Part shown: positions 8,563-18,407 of the stretch, in pieces
How positions within the stretch are numbered: the first letter of the stretch is position 1
Layout of the letters: each line of letters opens with the position of its first letter
Assembly (NCBI RefSeq): GCF_003646465.1
Contig: NZ_QZEX01000004.1
Location: 1 to 64,000, forward strand
Origin: Chachezhania antarctica
GTDB lineage: Bacteria > Pseudomonadota > Alphaproteobacteria > Rhodobacterales > Rhodobacteraceae
DNA length: 64,000 nucleotides
Reading direction: 5' to 3'
Program-made: the position numbers and the translations under genes
The notes under the pieces: generated by a model
Seen by the model: the letters and a program-made list of their open reading frames with translations, nothing else
Told to the model about the DNA's origin: nothing
The model's database searches: none

Positions 8563-10374
8563 TTACAGCGCGCCCGGTTTCGGGTCCTTGAACTGCAGCT
8601 TGTAGAGGTTGGCGTAGATCCCGCCGCGTTCGATCAGCTCGTCATGGGTGCCGATATCCGCCACCCGGCCCTGATCCATCACGACGATCCGGTCGGCATT
8701 GCGCACGGTCGACAGCCTGTGCGCGATGACAAGCGTCGTCCGCCCGCCTGCCAGCCGGTCGAGCGCATCCTGCACGACCTTCTCGGACTGGCTGTCGAGC
8801 GCGCTGGTGGCTTCGTCGAGCAGCAGCACCGGCGTGTTCCGCAGAAGCGCCCGCGCGATCACCACCCGTTGCCGCTGCCCGCCCGACAGGGCCGAGCCGC
8901 GCGGCCCGACAAGGGTGTCGAGCCCGTCGGGCAGGGTCTTCAGGTAGTCGCTGACATTGGCGGCCTGCAGGACCGGTTCCAGCTCCTCGTCCGTGATGTC
9001 GGTGCGGCCCAGCAGGATGTTTTCGCGCAGGGTTTCGTCGAACAGAAGCGCGTCCTGCGTGACGACGGATATCATGTCGCGCAGATCGTCCAACGACAGG
9101 TCCTGCACTTTCGTATCGTTCAGCATGACCTTGCCCGAAGCGGGGTCGACCAGCCGGGTCAGCAGGTTGAAGATCGTCGACTTGCCCGCGCCCGAGGCGC
9201 CCACCAGCGCGGTCGTCTTCCCGGCCTCGGCCACCAGGGACACGTTGTGCAGCACCTCGGTATCGCCATAGCGCATGGTCACGTTGTCGAAGGTCACCGA
9301 CGGCAGGCCTTCGGGCGGTGCCACGGGGTTATCGGGCGAGGTCAGCGTGATGGGGGCGTCCATCAGTTCCTTCACCCGTTCAAGGCCCGACGCGATGTTC
9401 TGCCAGGCGCCCGACAGGTTGCCCAGCCGGCGGATCGGGTCGAAGGCAAGGCCCATCGCGGCGAAGAAGGACACGAACTGGCCCACGGTCTTTTCACCGG
9501 CCACGATTTCGGATCCGCCGTAGACCAGCACGGCAAGGAAGCCGAGCCCGGCCATGATGTCCAGCAGGCCGGGAATGGCGGCACTGCCAAGCGACGACCG
9601 GACTTCGGTCTTGATGAACCGGTCGGTCAGGCCGCGGTAGCGGTCGGCCTGGTACGTCTCCAGCCGGTTCAGCTTGATCGGCACGATGCCGTGAAAGATT
9701 TCGTCCAGCCGTGTGGACAGGCTGGCGCCCATGTCGCGGGCGGCGCGGGATTGCTTGCGGATGAACACCTGCACCCGGCCAAGCGGCAGGAACAGCAGCG
9801 GCACACCCACCAGCGTGATCAGCGTCCAGCGCCAGTCGACGCTGATGGCAACACCCAGCAGGGCAATCAGAGAGATCCCGTCGCGCACGACGCCGGTGAT
9901 GATCGTCCGCCAGACATCGGCCACGGATGACACGTCGCCCTGCACCCGCATCACCAGAAAGCCGGGCGGGTGGGTCATGTGGAAGGTGCCGTCCTGCCGC
10001 ATGATGCGGCCCAGAAGATCGTAGCGCATTTGCGCCGTCGCCATCTGCGTGATCCGCACCATGACGATGGTCTGCCCGACGCTTGTCGCCGCACGCAGTA
10101 CGAAGATCCCCACGATGGCAAGTCCGACGGTCCAGATCGCGCCGGCGTTGCCGTCGACGAAGATCTGGTCGAACATCGGCTTGACCATGTAGCTGATGGC
10201 ACCCAGCGAGCCGCCCTCGATCGCCATCAGCACCATGGCGACGATGAACCAGCCCAGGTGCTTGTTCAGGTAGCCGTACCAGACCCAGTTGAACAGTTCC
10301 CTGCTGTTGGCGAAGGCCGTGGCCCCGGGAACGCGATACTGTGCGTCGTCGTCGCTGTCTTTCAGGAACTTCAT
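8563..10374 (-). CDS. ABC exporter, MsbA/LmrA type (fused membrane and ATPase domains)
   Basis: A 603-residue half-transporter that would act as a homodimer in the inner membrane, exporting lipids or hydrophobic compounds. The membrane domain covers about residues 35-320. The ATPase domain has Walker A GASGAGKST (392-400), signature LSGGQ (496-500), Walker B LLLDE (517-521) and the switch His in VIAHRLST. The length is normal. Its ATG overlaps the stop of the upstream phosphatase gene (ATGA), so the two are translationally coupled. The MsbA-like arrangement suggests lipid A or phospholipid flipping, but the substrate cannot be read from sequence. Confidence 0.92.
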   Translation of the reverse strand: MKFLKDSDDDAQYRVPGATAFANSRELFNWVWYGYLNKHLGWFIVAMVLMAIEGGSLGAISYMVKPMFDQIFVDGNAGAIWTVGLAIVGIFVLRAATSVGQTIVMVRITQMATAQMRYDLLGRIMRQDGTFHMTHPPGFLVMRVQGDVSSVADVWRTIITGVVRDGISLIALLGVAISVDWRWTLITLVGVPLLFLPLGRVQVFIRKQSRAARDMGASLSTRLDEIFHGIVPIKLNRLETYQADRYRGLTDRFIKTEVRSSLGSAAIPGLLDIMAGLGFLAVLVYGGSEIVAGEKTVGQFVSFFAAMGLAFDPIRRLGNLSGAWQNIASGLERVKELMDAPITLTSPDNPVAPPEGLPSVTFDNVTMRYGDTEVLHNVSLVAEAGKTTALVGASGAGKSTIFNLLTRLVDPASGKVMLNDTKVQDLSLDDLRDMISVVTQDALLFDETLRENILLGRTDITDEELEPVLQAANVSDYLKTLPDGLDTLVGPRGSALSGGQRQRVVIARALLRNTPVLLLDEATSALDSQSEKVVQDALDRLAGGRTTLVIAHRLSTVRNADRIVVMDQGRVADIGTHDELIERGGIYANLYKLQFKDPKPGAL

Positions 10375-11051
10375 GTCACCGGATCTTTGCGGGAAAAGGC
10401 GGCCTCGATCTCGACCGGGTCGTAATGGTCTTTCACCCAGTCCTCGAACGAAATGGGCGTGCGCTTCGTATGCGCCTCGTAAACATCCAGTATATAATCG
10501 AGAATGGCCACTGGCCCCAGCCGCAAATGGAAGAAACGCGGCGACAGCATCTTGCGGGCCTGCGAAACGGGTTGGCCCTCGATCGCCATCAGGTAGATGG
10601 CCGAGGCAAACCCCGCCCGGTCGGCGCCGGACTTGCAGTGCATGATGAACGGCTTCTCGGCGCTTCGGAAGATTGCGATCAGATTCAGGATGTCGTCCCG
10701 CGATGCGGCGTTGCGGGCATAGAGCGTGGTGCTGACCAAATTCAGCCCAAGCGCGCGGCAGGTTTCCTCTTCGGTCCAGTAATGCGCAGACTCCGAGACG
10801 CCGCGCAGGTTGATCACCGTCCTGATCCCGGCGGCCTTCATCCTGGCAAAGCGGGCATGGGTGGGATGGTTCGACCGGAAGACGCCGGGGGCGATTTCGA
10901 ACATGTTCTTCCAGATGCCGCGCAGGATCGCGTGGTCGAAAAACAGGTTGTAGATATGGGCACGGCGCCGGTTCTCGGGTGTCGACAGATCGCGGTTGTA
11001 GCGCGCGCGGAGGTTGGCCTCCCAGTTCCGTACCTGTTTCGACAGGCTCAT
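10371..11051 (-). CDS. Protein tyrosine phosphatase-like (DSP/Siw14 type)
   Basis: A 226-residue cysteine phosphatase with the catalytic loop HCKSGADRAG at residues 138-147 (Cys139, Arg145, the CX5R motif). The FRSNHPTHARF and GIRTVINLRG segments match the atypical dual-specificity/Siw14-like family, whose substrates include phosphoinositides and phosphotyrosine. The start at 11051 has AAGGGA 8 bases upstream; the longer open frame beyond it is not supported. It is the first gene of a two-gene unit with the MsbA-type exporter, which hints at a membrane lipid or envelope role. Confidence 0.85.
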   Translation of the reverse strand: MSLSKQVRNWEANLRARYNRDLSTPENRRRAHIYNLFFDHAILRGIWKNMFEIAPGVFRSNHPTHARFARMKAAGIRTVINLRGVSESAHYWTEEETCRALGLNLVSTTLYARNAASRDDILNLIAIFRSAEKPFIMHCKSGADRAGFASAIYLMAIEGQPVSQARKMLSPRFFHLRLGPVAILDYILDVYEAHTKRTPISFEDWVKDHYDPVEIEAAFSRKDPVT

Positions 11052-11264
11052 CCGCGCCGTCCCTTGCCAGATCGTTCCAGATCGTTTGCGTGCGCCGTAC
11101 CGGGCTTGTGCCTTGGTTTCAATGCCTGCTTTGAAACCGGGGCCGGAACGGCATCGTTTTAGGAAGGCGGTTCCGGCGCGGCAAGGGTCCGATCGCCTCT
11201 GGCGGCGGATTGACGCCGCCTTCGTTCCGACTAGGGTCGCCGGGCCAATGACAGGACGATTCCG

Positions 11265-12488
11265 ATGCCGGACAAACCCACCCTTTCCATGGGACGCGAG
11301 TTCCTTGCCATTCCCGGCCCCTCGGTCATGCCCGACGCGGTTCTGCGCGCGATGCACCGCGCCGCGCCGAACATCTACGAAGGCGACCTAGTCGAGATGA
11401 CCCACGGCATCGTTGCCGACCTGCGCAAGGTGGCTCGGACAAAGCACAACGCCACGATCTATGTGTGCAACGGCCACGGCGGCTGGGAAGCGGCGCTGAC
11501 AAACGTCCTGGGCCCGGGTGACAAGGCGCTGTCGGTCTCGGTCGGCTATTTCGGTCAGGGCTGGGCCAACACGGCGCAGGCGCAGGGGGTCGAGGTCCAG
11601 CGGCTGAATTTCTTCGACCGCGGATGCGTCGATCTGGATGTCGTGGCCGATGCGCTGAAGGCCGATACCAATCACGAGATCAAGGTGCTGCTGGGCACCC
11701 ATGTCGACACCGCGACGTCGATCCGCACCGATCCCCGCGTCCTGCGCGAGGTGCTGGACGCCACCGGCCACCCGGCGCTTCTGGCGATGGATTGCATCGC
11801 CTCGATGGCCTGCGACCGGTTCGAAATGGACGACTGGGGCGTCGATATCGCCGTGACGGGGTCCCAGAAGGGCCTGATGGTGCCGCCCGGGCTGGCCTTC
11901 GTTTTCTTCTCGGACAAGGCGGCCGAGGTGCGGAAGGGCCGCGATCTGGTGCAGCAGTACTGGGACTGGGTCCCCCGCGCCAACCCGCAGGCCTTCCCGC
12001 AGCATTTCGGCGGCACGGCTCCCACGCACCACCTGCACGGCCTGCGCGCCGCACTTGACCTGCTGATGGGCGAGGGGATGGAGAACGTCTGGGCCCGCCA
12101 CGCGGCGCTGGCACGCGCCATCTGGGCCGCCTGCGATGCCTGGGGGACGGACGGTCCGCTGGAAATGAATGTCCCTGACCCCGCGAACCGCAGCCACGCT
12201 GTGACGGGCCTGCGACTGGAAGGCGACCAGGGCACGCGGCTGCGCCAGTGGGTCGAGGAAAATGTCGGCCTGACGCTGGGGATCGGTCTTGGCTTCGCGC
12301 TGCGCGGTCAGCCGGAATGGGACCGCCATTTCCGCATCGGCCACATGGGCTACCTGAACGGCCAGATGGTCATGGGCGCCCTTGGCGGTATCGAAGCCGG
12401 CCTCACAGCGCTGGACATCGCCCACGGCGATGGCGCGCTTTCGGCCGCGGCCAGGGTCATCGCCGCCGGCCCGGTCTTCGACGCCTAG
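11265..12488 (+). CDS. Class V aminotransferase, alanine/serine-glyoxylate type
   Basis: A 407-residue PLP enzyme of the class V fold. The PLP lysine is K202 in TGSQKGLMVPPG, and the cofactor aspartate is D176 in AMDCIAS. The family includes serine-glyoxylate, alanine-glyoxylate and aspartate-type aminotransferases; the N-terminal FLAIPGPSVMPDAVLRAMHR is shared by the glyoxylate group. The exact substrate pair is not determined. It is divergent from the tyrosine phosphatase across 213 bases and convergent with a small membrane protein gene. Confidence 0.88.
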   Translation: MPDKPTLSMGREFLAIPGPSVMPDAVLRAMHRAAPNIYEGDLVEMTHGIVADLRKVARTKHNATIYVCNGHGGWEAALTNVLGPGDKALSVSVGYFGQGWANTAQAQGVEVQRLNFFDRGCVDLDVVADALKADTNHEIKVLLGTHVDTATSIRTDPRVLREVLDATGHPALLAMDCIASMACDRFEMDDWGVDIAVTGSQKGLMVPPGLAFVFFSDKAAEVRKGRDLVQQYWDWVPRANPQAFPQHFGGTAPTHHLHGLRAALDLLMGEGMENVWARHAALARAIWAACDAWGTDGPLEMNVPDPANRSHAVTGLRLEGDQGTRLRQWVEENVGLTLGIGLGFALRGQPEWDRHFRIGHMGYLNGQMVMGALGGIEAGLTALDIAHGDGALSAAARVIAAGPVFDA

Positions 12489-12562
12489 GACGGTCGGAAA
12501 GCGGCACGGGCAGTCGTGAGATCGACTGGCTGGACTGGCCGCGCTGTCGGATGCTTCCGGCG

Positions 12563-12665
12563 GGAGTATTTGGGAAGAGAAGAAACACGGGCGCGCGCCT
12601 TTTCTTCTCTTCCCAAATACTCCGGGGGAGTCCGAGCCACAGGCTCGGGCGGGGGCAGCGCCCCC
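12563..12665 (-). repeat. Two-hairpin 3' element, copy B, with an opposed half copy
   Basis: The full copy reads on the minus strand, downstream of the 61-residue gene: hairpin 1 at 12651-12665, hairpin 2 with stem CCGAGCC/GGCTCGG, then the GGAGTATTT box and purine tail. A half copy (box plus tail) reads on the plus strand at 12563-12585, downstream of the aminotransferase. The two boxes form a perfect 23-bp inverted repeat (12563-12585 with 12601-12623) around 15 bases. Convergent genes thus each face a copy in the sense direction. Confidence 0.75.
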
Positions 12666-12696
12666 TTGCGCCGCAGGCCCGCATGACGCGAAAAGG

Positions 12697-12882
12697 CTAA
12701 GCCCGACGCTCCCACCAGGTCAGTGCAAGGTAGAGCAAAGCCGCCAGCGCCACCGGCATGGCCAGGCCATGGTTGAACCACAGCACGGCGAGGCCGAGAA
12801 ACAGGTTCACGCCCAGCATGATCAGCGCGGGGACGGTGTAATCCGGCGCTGTCGCGCGGTCGGTTCGAGGATCGTATCGCAT
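12697..12882 (-). CDS. Small membrane protein, unknown function
   Basis: 61 residues beginning MRYDPRTDRATAPDY. Two hydrophobic segments follow, about residues 17-36 (VPALIMLGVNLFLGLAVLWF) and 40-56 (LAMPVALAALLYLALTW), then the short basic end WERRA. This predicts a two-helix inner membrane hairpin. The start codon lies inside a 16-bp palindrome. I do not recognise a family, and no neighbour suggests a role; it stands alone between two aminotransferase genes. Confidence 0.7.
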   Translation of the reverse strand: MRYDPRTDRATAPDYTVPALIMLGVNLFLGLAVLWFNHGLAMPVALAALLYLALTWWERRA

Positions 12883-12897
12883 GCACCAATTGGTGCA
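12882..12897. promoter_or_regulatory. 16-bp palindrome at a start codon
   Basis: TGCACCAATTGGTGCA is a perfect palindrome beginning at the A of the small membrane protein ATG (minus strand) and extending upstream. It could be an operator or block ribosome access. Chance is possible but a 16-bp perfect palindrome is uncommon. Confidence 0.4.
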
Positions 12898-12965
12898 CCC
12901 GCGCGGGCGCCCTGGCAAGTTAACGGTTCATAAATCATGATTCAGCGTTAACGCGCGTCGCGGCC

Positions 12966-14075
12966 TCATCCGCCCCGCGCTTGGGCCAAGGCGGCGGGCA
13001 GGTGGCTTTCCAGCAGGTCCAGATCGGCCTTGGTGCCGCAGCTGATGCGGATGCAGCGGTCCTGCGGCGCGACGAAGGGCATGCGCACGAAGATGCCACG
13101 GGAGACGAGCGAGGTCAGCACGCCCCGGGCCAGTTGTCCGTCGCCGCCGCAATCCACGGTGACGAAATTGGTGGCCGAGGGCAGGGGCGTGAGGCCGTTG
13201 GCGCTGGCGATCTCGGCAATACCGGTGCGGGAGGCGTCGATCTCCGACAGCACATGGGCCAGCCATTGACTGTCTTCCAACGCGGCCAGTGCGCCGATCT
13301 GGGCCGCGCGGTTCATGCCGAAATGGTTGCGGACCTTGTTGAAGGCCAGGATCAGATCTGGCGCGGCGATGGCATAGCCCACCCGCGCGCCGGCCATGCC
13401 GTAGGCCTTCGAAAAGGTGCGAAAACGGATCACCCGCGGATCGTCGGCAGACAACTCGACCGTCGCTTCTGCCGGGGCGCATTCGCCGTAGGCCTCGTCC
13501 AGTACAAGCAGGCTGTTTTCTGGCAGATCGTCGAGCGCGGCCACGATGTCGGTGCCCTTCGTCCAGGATCCCATCGGATTGTCGGGATTGGCGAGGTAGA
13601 CCAGCTTGGCCTGCACCTCGGCGGCCAACGCAAAAAGCGCGGCGGCGTCTTCGCAATCGTCGCGATAGGGCACGAAGTGAAGCACGCCGCCGAAGCCCGC
13701 GACGTGGTAGTTGAAGGTCGGGTAGGCGCCATCGGACGTCACCACCGCGTCGCCGGGCGAGACAAGGAGCCTGACGATGTAGCCCAGCAACCCGTCGATC
13801 CCTTCGCCGACCATGATGTGATCGGGCGTCACGCCGTGATGGGCGGCCAGTGCATGGCGGAGATCGTAACTTTCAGGATCGCCGTACATCCAGATGCCTT
13901 CGGAGGCCTTCGTCATCGCCTGGATGGCGCGGGGCGAGGGGCCGAAGACGTTCTCGTTCGCGCCGATCCGGGCTAGGAACGGCGTACCGTGCTGACGCTC
14001 CTGCGCTTCGGGGCCGACGAAGGGCACCGTGGCGGGCAGCGACATCGCAAGGGAGGTGAGGTAAGGGCCTGACAT
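12966..14075 (-). CDS. Class I/II aminotransferase, histidinol-phosphate type
   Basis: A 369-residue fold-I PLP aminotransferase. Landmarks are the N-terminal ANENVFGPSP (residues 39-48), NPDNP (163-167), the cofactor aspartate D193 in LDEAYGE, and the Schiff-base lysine K223 in FSKAYGMAGARVGY. It is closest in pattern to HisC-like enzymes, but no histidine genes are nearby, so it may be a broad aromatic or other amino acid aminotransferase. No strong ribosome site precedes the ATG at 14075; a second in-frame ATG 10 codons later is an alternative start. Confidence 0.85.
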   Translation of the reverse strand: MSGPYLTSLAMSLPATVPFVGPEAQERQHGTPFLARIGANENVFGPSPRAIQAMTKASEGIWMYGDPESYDLRHALAAHHGVTPDHIMVGEGIDGLLGYIVRLLVSPGDAVVTSDGAYPTFNYHVAGFGGVLHFVPYRDDCEDAAALFALAAEVQAKLVYLANPDNPMGSWTKGTDIVAALDDLPENSLLVLDEAYGECAPAEATVELSADDPRVIRFRTFSKAYGMAGARVGYAIAAPDLILAFNKVRNHFGMNRAAQIGALAALEDSQWLAHVLSEIDASRTGIAEIASANGLTPLPSATNFVTVDCGGDGQLARGVLTSLVSRGIFVRMPFVAPQDRCIRISCGTKADLDLLESHLPAALAQARGG

Positions 14076-14207
14076 GACGGCGATCTAAGCCAATCTGCGG
14101 GCTTTGGGCAAGAGATCCGATGCGGTCTGACGCATCAGGGGCTTGCGCCGCGCTGCGCGCGTCGCCGGGGCGAGGTTTTGCGCCGCGTGGACGCGTCGCC
14201 CGAGGGC

Positions 14208-14256
14208 GGGGGGCGCTGCCCCCCGCACCCCCCGCAGGGGGGTACCCCCCCGGGGG
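14208..14256 (+). repeat. GC-only double hairpin, degenerate two-hairpin element
   Basis: GGGGGGCGCTGCCCCCC (14208-14224) is followed by CCCCCC-GCA-GGGGGG (14228-14242) and a C7/G5 run. The order hairpin 1, hairpin 2, C run matches the 3' element family, and the first hairpin is nearly the same as that of copy B, but the GAGTATTT box is missing. Unlike the others it lies in a divergent promoter region, before the crotonase gene. Confidence 0.5.
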
Positions 14257-14346
14257 CCCGTGACGGAACGGAATGCGTCGGATGGCTGGTCAAAGACATG
14301 TGCGCGGGGGCAATATACGGGCAGCTCATTTCCGGGAGGATCCGCC

Positions 14347-15129
14347 ATGGCCCGCGTTTCGGTCACCTACGAAAACCATATCGCCCATGTTACCCTGACC
14401 CGCGGCGACAAGATGAATGCGCTCGACCGCGAGATGTTCGATGCCATCGTCGAAGCCGGACAGGACGTAGCTGCCTCGGACGCGCGGGTCTGCGTGCTGT
14501 CGGGCGAGGGCAAGGCGTTTTGCGCGGGGTTGGATCTGGCAAGCTTCGCCGCGTCCGGCGACGGCGATCCTACGGCGCGGCTGATGGAACGGGCCTTCGG
14601 CGATACCAACCGGGCGCAGGAAGTGGCCATGGTCTGGCGGCGTGTTTCCGTCCCGGTCATCGCGGCCGTGCATGGCGTGGCCTATGGGGGCGGCCTGCAA
14701 CTGGCACTGGGCGCCGACGTCCGGATCGCGGCCCCGGGAACCAAGTTCGCGATCATGGAGATGAAATGGGGCCTGGTGCCGGACATGGGCGGCATGGCGC
14801 TGCTGCCGCAGCTCATGCGGTCGGACGTCCTGCGTTTGCTGACCTACACGGCCCGGCCTGTCGAGGCCGAGCAGGCCCTGACCTGGGGCCTTGTGACCGA
14901 GATCGCCGATGACCCGCTGGCCGCCGCCATGGCTATAGCCGAAGATATCGCGCAGCGCAGCCCCAAGGCGATTCGCGCGGCCAAACGGCTGATCGATGTC
15001 TCCGAAAGCGAAGGCCGGACCGAGGTCCTGATGGCGGAATCCGAAGAACAGGCGAAGCTGATCGGCAAGGCCGAGCAGATGGAAGTCGTCATGGCCCAGA
15101 TGCAGAAACGCGCGCCGGTCTTCGACTGA
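14347..15129 (+). CDS. Crotonase/enoyl-CoA hydratase family protein
   Basis: A 260-residue CoA-ester enzyme of the crotonase fold. The oxyanion-hole segments are KAFCAGLDL (residues 56-64) and HGVAYGGGLQLALGADVRIA (109-128). In classical hydratases two Glu act on the substrate. Here the first position (GGGxELA) reads GGGLQLA, so that Glu is Gln, while a Glu remains in FAIMEMKWGLVPD. It may therefore be an isomerase or another crotonase activity. GGGAGG lies 7 bases before the ATG. Confidence 0.85.
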   Translation: MARVSVTYENHIAHVTLTRGDKMNALDREMFDAIVEAGQDVAASDARVCVLSGEGKAFCAGLDLASFAASGDGDPTARLMERAFGDTNRAQEVAMVWRRVSVPVIAAVHGVAYGGGLQLALGADVRIAAPGTKFAIMEMKWGLVPDMGGMALLPQLMRSDVLRLLTYTARPVEAEQALTWGLVTEIADDPLAAAMAIAEDIAQRSPKAIRAAKRLIDVSESEGRTEVLMAESEEQAKLIGKAEQMEVVMAQMQKRAPVFD

Positions 15130-15182
15130 CGCGCGCGGGGGCAAGGAAAGGGGCTGCGCTAGCGTCGCGCCCCGGCTTCATT

Positions 15183-15236
15183 GGTCTCCAAATACCTCGG
15201 GGGAGGCGCCCGAAGGGCGACGGGGGCAGAGCCCCC
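15183..15236 (-). repeat. Two-hairpin 3' element, copy C (downstream of valS)
   Basis: On the minus strand, past the valS stop: hairpin 1 GGGGGCTCTGCCCCC, hairpin 2 with stem CGCCC-TTC-GGGCG, then CTCCCCCGAGGTATTT. The box is GAGGTATTT here, and no AAGAAGAAG tail is present. It lies between the convergent crotonase and valS genes. Confidence 0.7.
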
Positions 15237-15257
15237 ATCACTGTCCACCAATAGTCA

Positions 15258-18200
15258 TCAGGCCAGCTCTGACAGCCGCGCCAGCGCCTCTTTCAGCTGC
15301 GCTTCTTCGCTTTCCCGTGCCGCAAGGTTGGCGCGGGTTTCCTCGACCACCTCGTCCGGCGCGCTTTCGGCGAATTTCGGGTTGTTGAGACGCCCGCGCA
15401 GGCCGCCCAGTTCCTTCCCCAGCTTCTGCAGCGTCTTTTCCAGCCGCGCCTTTTCCTCGGCCACGTCGATGATGTCGGCCAGCGGCAGCCCGAAGGTCGC
15501 GCCGCCTGCGGGGATCGTGATCGTGCCCTTGGGGAAGCTGTCGACCTCGGCCAGCCCTTCGACACGGGCAAGGCGCAGGATCAGTGTCTCGTTCCCGGCC
15601 CAGGCGGCGCGGGCGGCATCGTCCATGCCGGTGGCCATCATCGGCACATGCAGACCGGCGGGGACGTGCATCTGCTGGCGAGCGGAGCGGATATCCTCGA
15701 TCAGGGAGATCACCCAGGTCATCTCGCGATCCGCGTCGGCGTCGGCCAGGTCCGACGTGTAGGTCGGCCAGTCGGCGTGGATCAGCATCTTGGAACGCTC
15801 GCCCGTGGCGCCCCACAGCTCTTCGGTGATGAAGGGCATGATGGGGTGCAGCAGGATCAGGCACTGATCCAGAACCCAGCGCATGCACGCACGGGTTTCG
15901 GCCTGGGCTGCCGCGTCGTCGCCCGACAGCAAGGGCTTGGCGAACTCCACGTACCAGTCGCAGACCTTGCCCCAGACGAAGCCATAGAGCGCGCCGGCCG
16001 CATCGTTGAAGCGGAAATCGTCCATCGCGGCATCGACCACCTCGCGCACGCGGGCGGTTTCGCCGATGATCCACTTGTTGACCGTATGCTCGGGCTTCAG
16101 ATCCGCCACTGCCAGGACCGGGACATCCGGGCCGAAGACCTCGTTCATCTCTGCAAAGCGCACGGCGTTCCAGAGCTTCGTGCCGAAGTTTCGGTAGCCG
16201 GCGATCCGCTGCATGTCCAGCTTCAGAACGCCGCCCAGGGCCGCCATCGCGGCAGACGAGAATCGCAGCGCATCGGCGCCGTATTCGTCGATCACCTCCA
16301 GCGGATCGACGACATTGCCGACGCTCTTTGACATCTTCTTGCCCTTGGCGTCGCGCACAAGGCCATGCAGGTAGACGGTATCGAACGGCACCTGATCCAC
16401 GACGGCCAGTTGCATCATCATCATCCGCGCGACCCAGAAGAACAGGATGTCCTGCCCGGTGACCAGCGTCGAGGTCGGGAAGTACTTCGCCAGTTCCGGC
16501 GTCTCTTCCGGCCAGCCCAGCGTCCCGATGGGCCAGAGCCCGGAGGAGAACCACGTATCCAGCACGTCCGCATCCCGCCAGACGGGGTAAACCAGGTGCG
16601 TCGGGTCCTGCGTGACCTCGTATTCGGCAAGGCTGGCCGCGATCGTGTGGAGCGCCGTCTCGCGGTCCTCGACCTCGATCAGGCGGGCGTGGTTCAGCGG
16701 CGTGGGCAGCGTGGCCAGAACATCATCGAACTGCGGCCCTACGCTTTCGAAATCGTGGCCGCAATGCAGATGCTCGCCCCCCTTGCGCTGGCTTTGCAGC
16801 GACAGGAGCCGGCCCATTTCGACCGGATCCAGCGCGCCATCGCCCTCGTCGTCGCGGAAGCCTTCGCCCGACAGGTCGAACCCGTACCAGACGGGAATCC
16901 GATGGCCCCACCACAGCTGGCGCGAGATGCACCACGGCTCGATATTTTCCAGCCAGTGGTAATAGGTCTTTTCGCCCGATTCCGGCAGGATCTTCGTGCG
17001 GCCCGACCGGACAGCGTCCAGCGCGGGGCCCACGATCTTTTCGGCGTCGACGAACCACTGATCGGTCAGCATCGGCTCGATCACGACCTTGGAGCGGTCG
17101 CCGAAGGGCTGCATGATCGGCTTGCCTTCGACCAGCGGGATCACGTCGTCCGCGCCTTCGCTGCCGGGTTTCACGGCGAAGCGGCCAAGGCGGGGATCGT
17201 CGGCGGTGGTCAGGACGGCCAGGCCATCGGCCGTGATCTCCTCGACAACGCGGGTCCGCGCCTCGTCACGGTCCAGACCGCGGAGGTGATCGGGGACGAG
17301 GTTCAGCGAGTCGACCTCGGCTTCCGTGAACGCAGCGCCATTGGCGATCTCCTGCGCGCGGGTGGCGGCTTCGGCATAAGGCACGCCGTCATCGCGCATG
17401 GTGGCCTTGGTGTCCATCAGCCGGTACATCGGGATGTTGTTGCGCGCGGCGACGGCATAGTCGTTGAAATCGTGCGCGCCGGTGATCTTCACCGCGCCCG
17501 AGCCGAAGGCGGGATCGGGGTATTCATCGGTGATGATCGGGATCAGGCGGCGGTGTTCCTGCGGGCCCACCGGGATCTCGCACAGCTTGCCGACGATGGG
17601 GGCATAGCGTTCGTCAGACGGGTGAACGGCCACCGCCCCGTCGCCCAGCATGGTTTCAGGCCGCGTGGTGGCAATGGAGATATAGTCGCGCTCTTCTTCC
17701 AGCACGACGTTGCCGTCCTCGTCCTTCTCGACGTAGGTGTACGTCTCGCCACCGGCCAGCGGGTACTTGAAGTGCCACATGTGGCCCGGCGTCTCGACAT
17801 TCTCGACCTCGAGATCCGAGATCGCGGTTTCGAAATGCGGGTCCCAGTTCACCAGCCGCTTGCCGCGGTAGATCAGCCCCTTTTCGAACATGTCGACAAA
17901 GACCTTGATCACGGCGTCATGGAAGTTCGGGCCGTTGCCCTTTTCCGGATCGCCCGCCGCGCCGCCCATGGTGAAGGCCTCGCGCGACCAGTCGAGCGAG
18001 GCGCCGATGCTTTTCAGCTGGCCGATGATGTTGCCGCGGGAATTGACCTTCTGCTCCCACACCAGATCGATGAAATCCTCGCGGCTCATGTCGGTGCGGC
18101 GGCGGTTGGTCTTGGCCAGTTCGCGTTCCACGACCATCTGCGTCGCGATGCCTGCGTGGTCGGTGCCGGGCTGCCACAGCGTGTCGAAGCCGCGCATGCG

Positions 18201-18407
18201 GTGCCAGCGGATCAGGATGTCCTGCAGCGTGTTGTTGAACGCGTGGCCCATGTGAAGGGACCCGGTTACGTTCGGCGGCGGGATCATGATCGTGTAGGTG
18301 TCACTGCGCGAAGCATTGGCGCCGGCCTTGAAGGCGCCGCTTTTCTCCCACGCCTCGTAGATGCGCGGTTCGGCTTCGCTTGCGTCGAATGTCTTGTCCA
18401 TCGCCAT
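15258..18407 (-). CDS. valS: Valyl-tRNA synthetase
   Basis: A 1049-residue class I aminoacyl-tRNA synthetase that charges tRNA-Val. The HIGH-type motif is HMGH (residues 52-55, in [13 protein letters not shown]) and KMSKS is at 691-695. The editing domain lies between them, and the C-terminal 70 residues form the coiled-coil arm typical of ValRS ([20 protein letters not shown]). Start at MAMDKTF, with AAAGGGA upstream; the second ATG two codons later is equally possible. The plus strand also stays open over most of this gene, which is a GC effect. Confidence 0.97.
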   Translation of the reverse strand: MAMDKTFDASEAEPRIYEAWEKSGAFKAGANASRSDTYTIMIPPPNVTGSLHMGHAFNNTLQDILIRWHRMRGFDTLWQPGTDHAGIATQMVVERELAKTNRRRTDMSREDFIDLVWEQKVNSRGNIIGQLKSIGASLDWSREAFTMGGAAGDPEKGNGPNFHDAVIKVFVDMFEKGLIYRGKRLVNWDPHFETAISDLEVENVETPGHMWHFKYPLAGGETYTYVEKDEDGNVVLEEERDYISIATTRPETMLGDGAVAVHPSDERYAPIVGKLCEIPVGPQEHRRLIPIITDEYPDPAFGSGAVKITGAHDFNDYAVAARNNIPMYRLMDTKATMRDDGVPYAEAATRAQEIANGAAFTEAEVDSLNLVPDHLRGLDRDEARTRVVEEITADGLAVLTTADDPRLGRFAVKPGSEGADDVIPLVEGKPIMQPFGDRSKVVIEPMLTDQWFVDAEKIVGPALDAVRSGRTKILPESGEKTYYHWLENIEPWCISRQLWWGHRIPVWYGFDLSGEGFRDDEGDGALDPVEMGRLLSLQSQRKGGEHLHCGHDFESVGPQFDDVLATLPTPLNHARLIEVEDRETALHTIAASLAEYEVTQDPTHLVYPVWRDADVLDTWFSSGLWPIGTLGWPEETPELAKYFPTSTLVTGQDILFFWVARMMMMQLAVVDQVPFDTVYLHGLVRDAKGKKMSKSVGNVVDPLEVIDEYGADALRFSSAAMAALGGVLKLDMQRIAGYRNFGTKLWNAVRFAEMNEVFGPDVPVLAVADLKPEHTVNKWIIGETARVREVVDAAMDDFRFNDAAGALYGFVWGKVCDWYVEFAKPLLSGDDAAAQAETRACMRWVLDQCLILLHPIMPFITEELWGATGERSKMLIHADWPTYTSDLADADADREMTWVISLIEDIRSARQQMHVPAGLHVPMMATGMDDAARAAWAGNETLILRLARVEGLAEVDSFPKGTITIPAGGATFGLPLADIIDVAEEKARLEKTLQKLGKELGGLRGRLNNPKFAESAPDEVVEETRANLAARESEEAQLKEALARLSELA

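Noticed and set aside
8479-9930. A 483-codon plus-strand frame opposite the ABC exporter
   Set aside because: Antisense shadow over intact Walker and signature motifs on the other strand.
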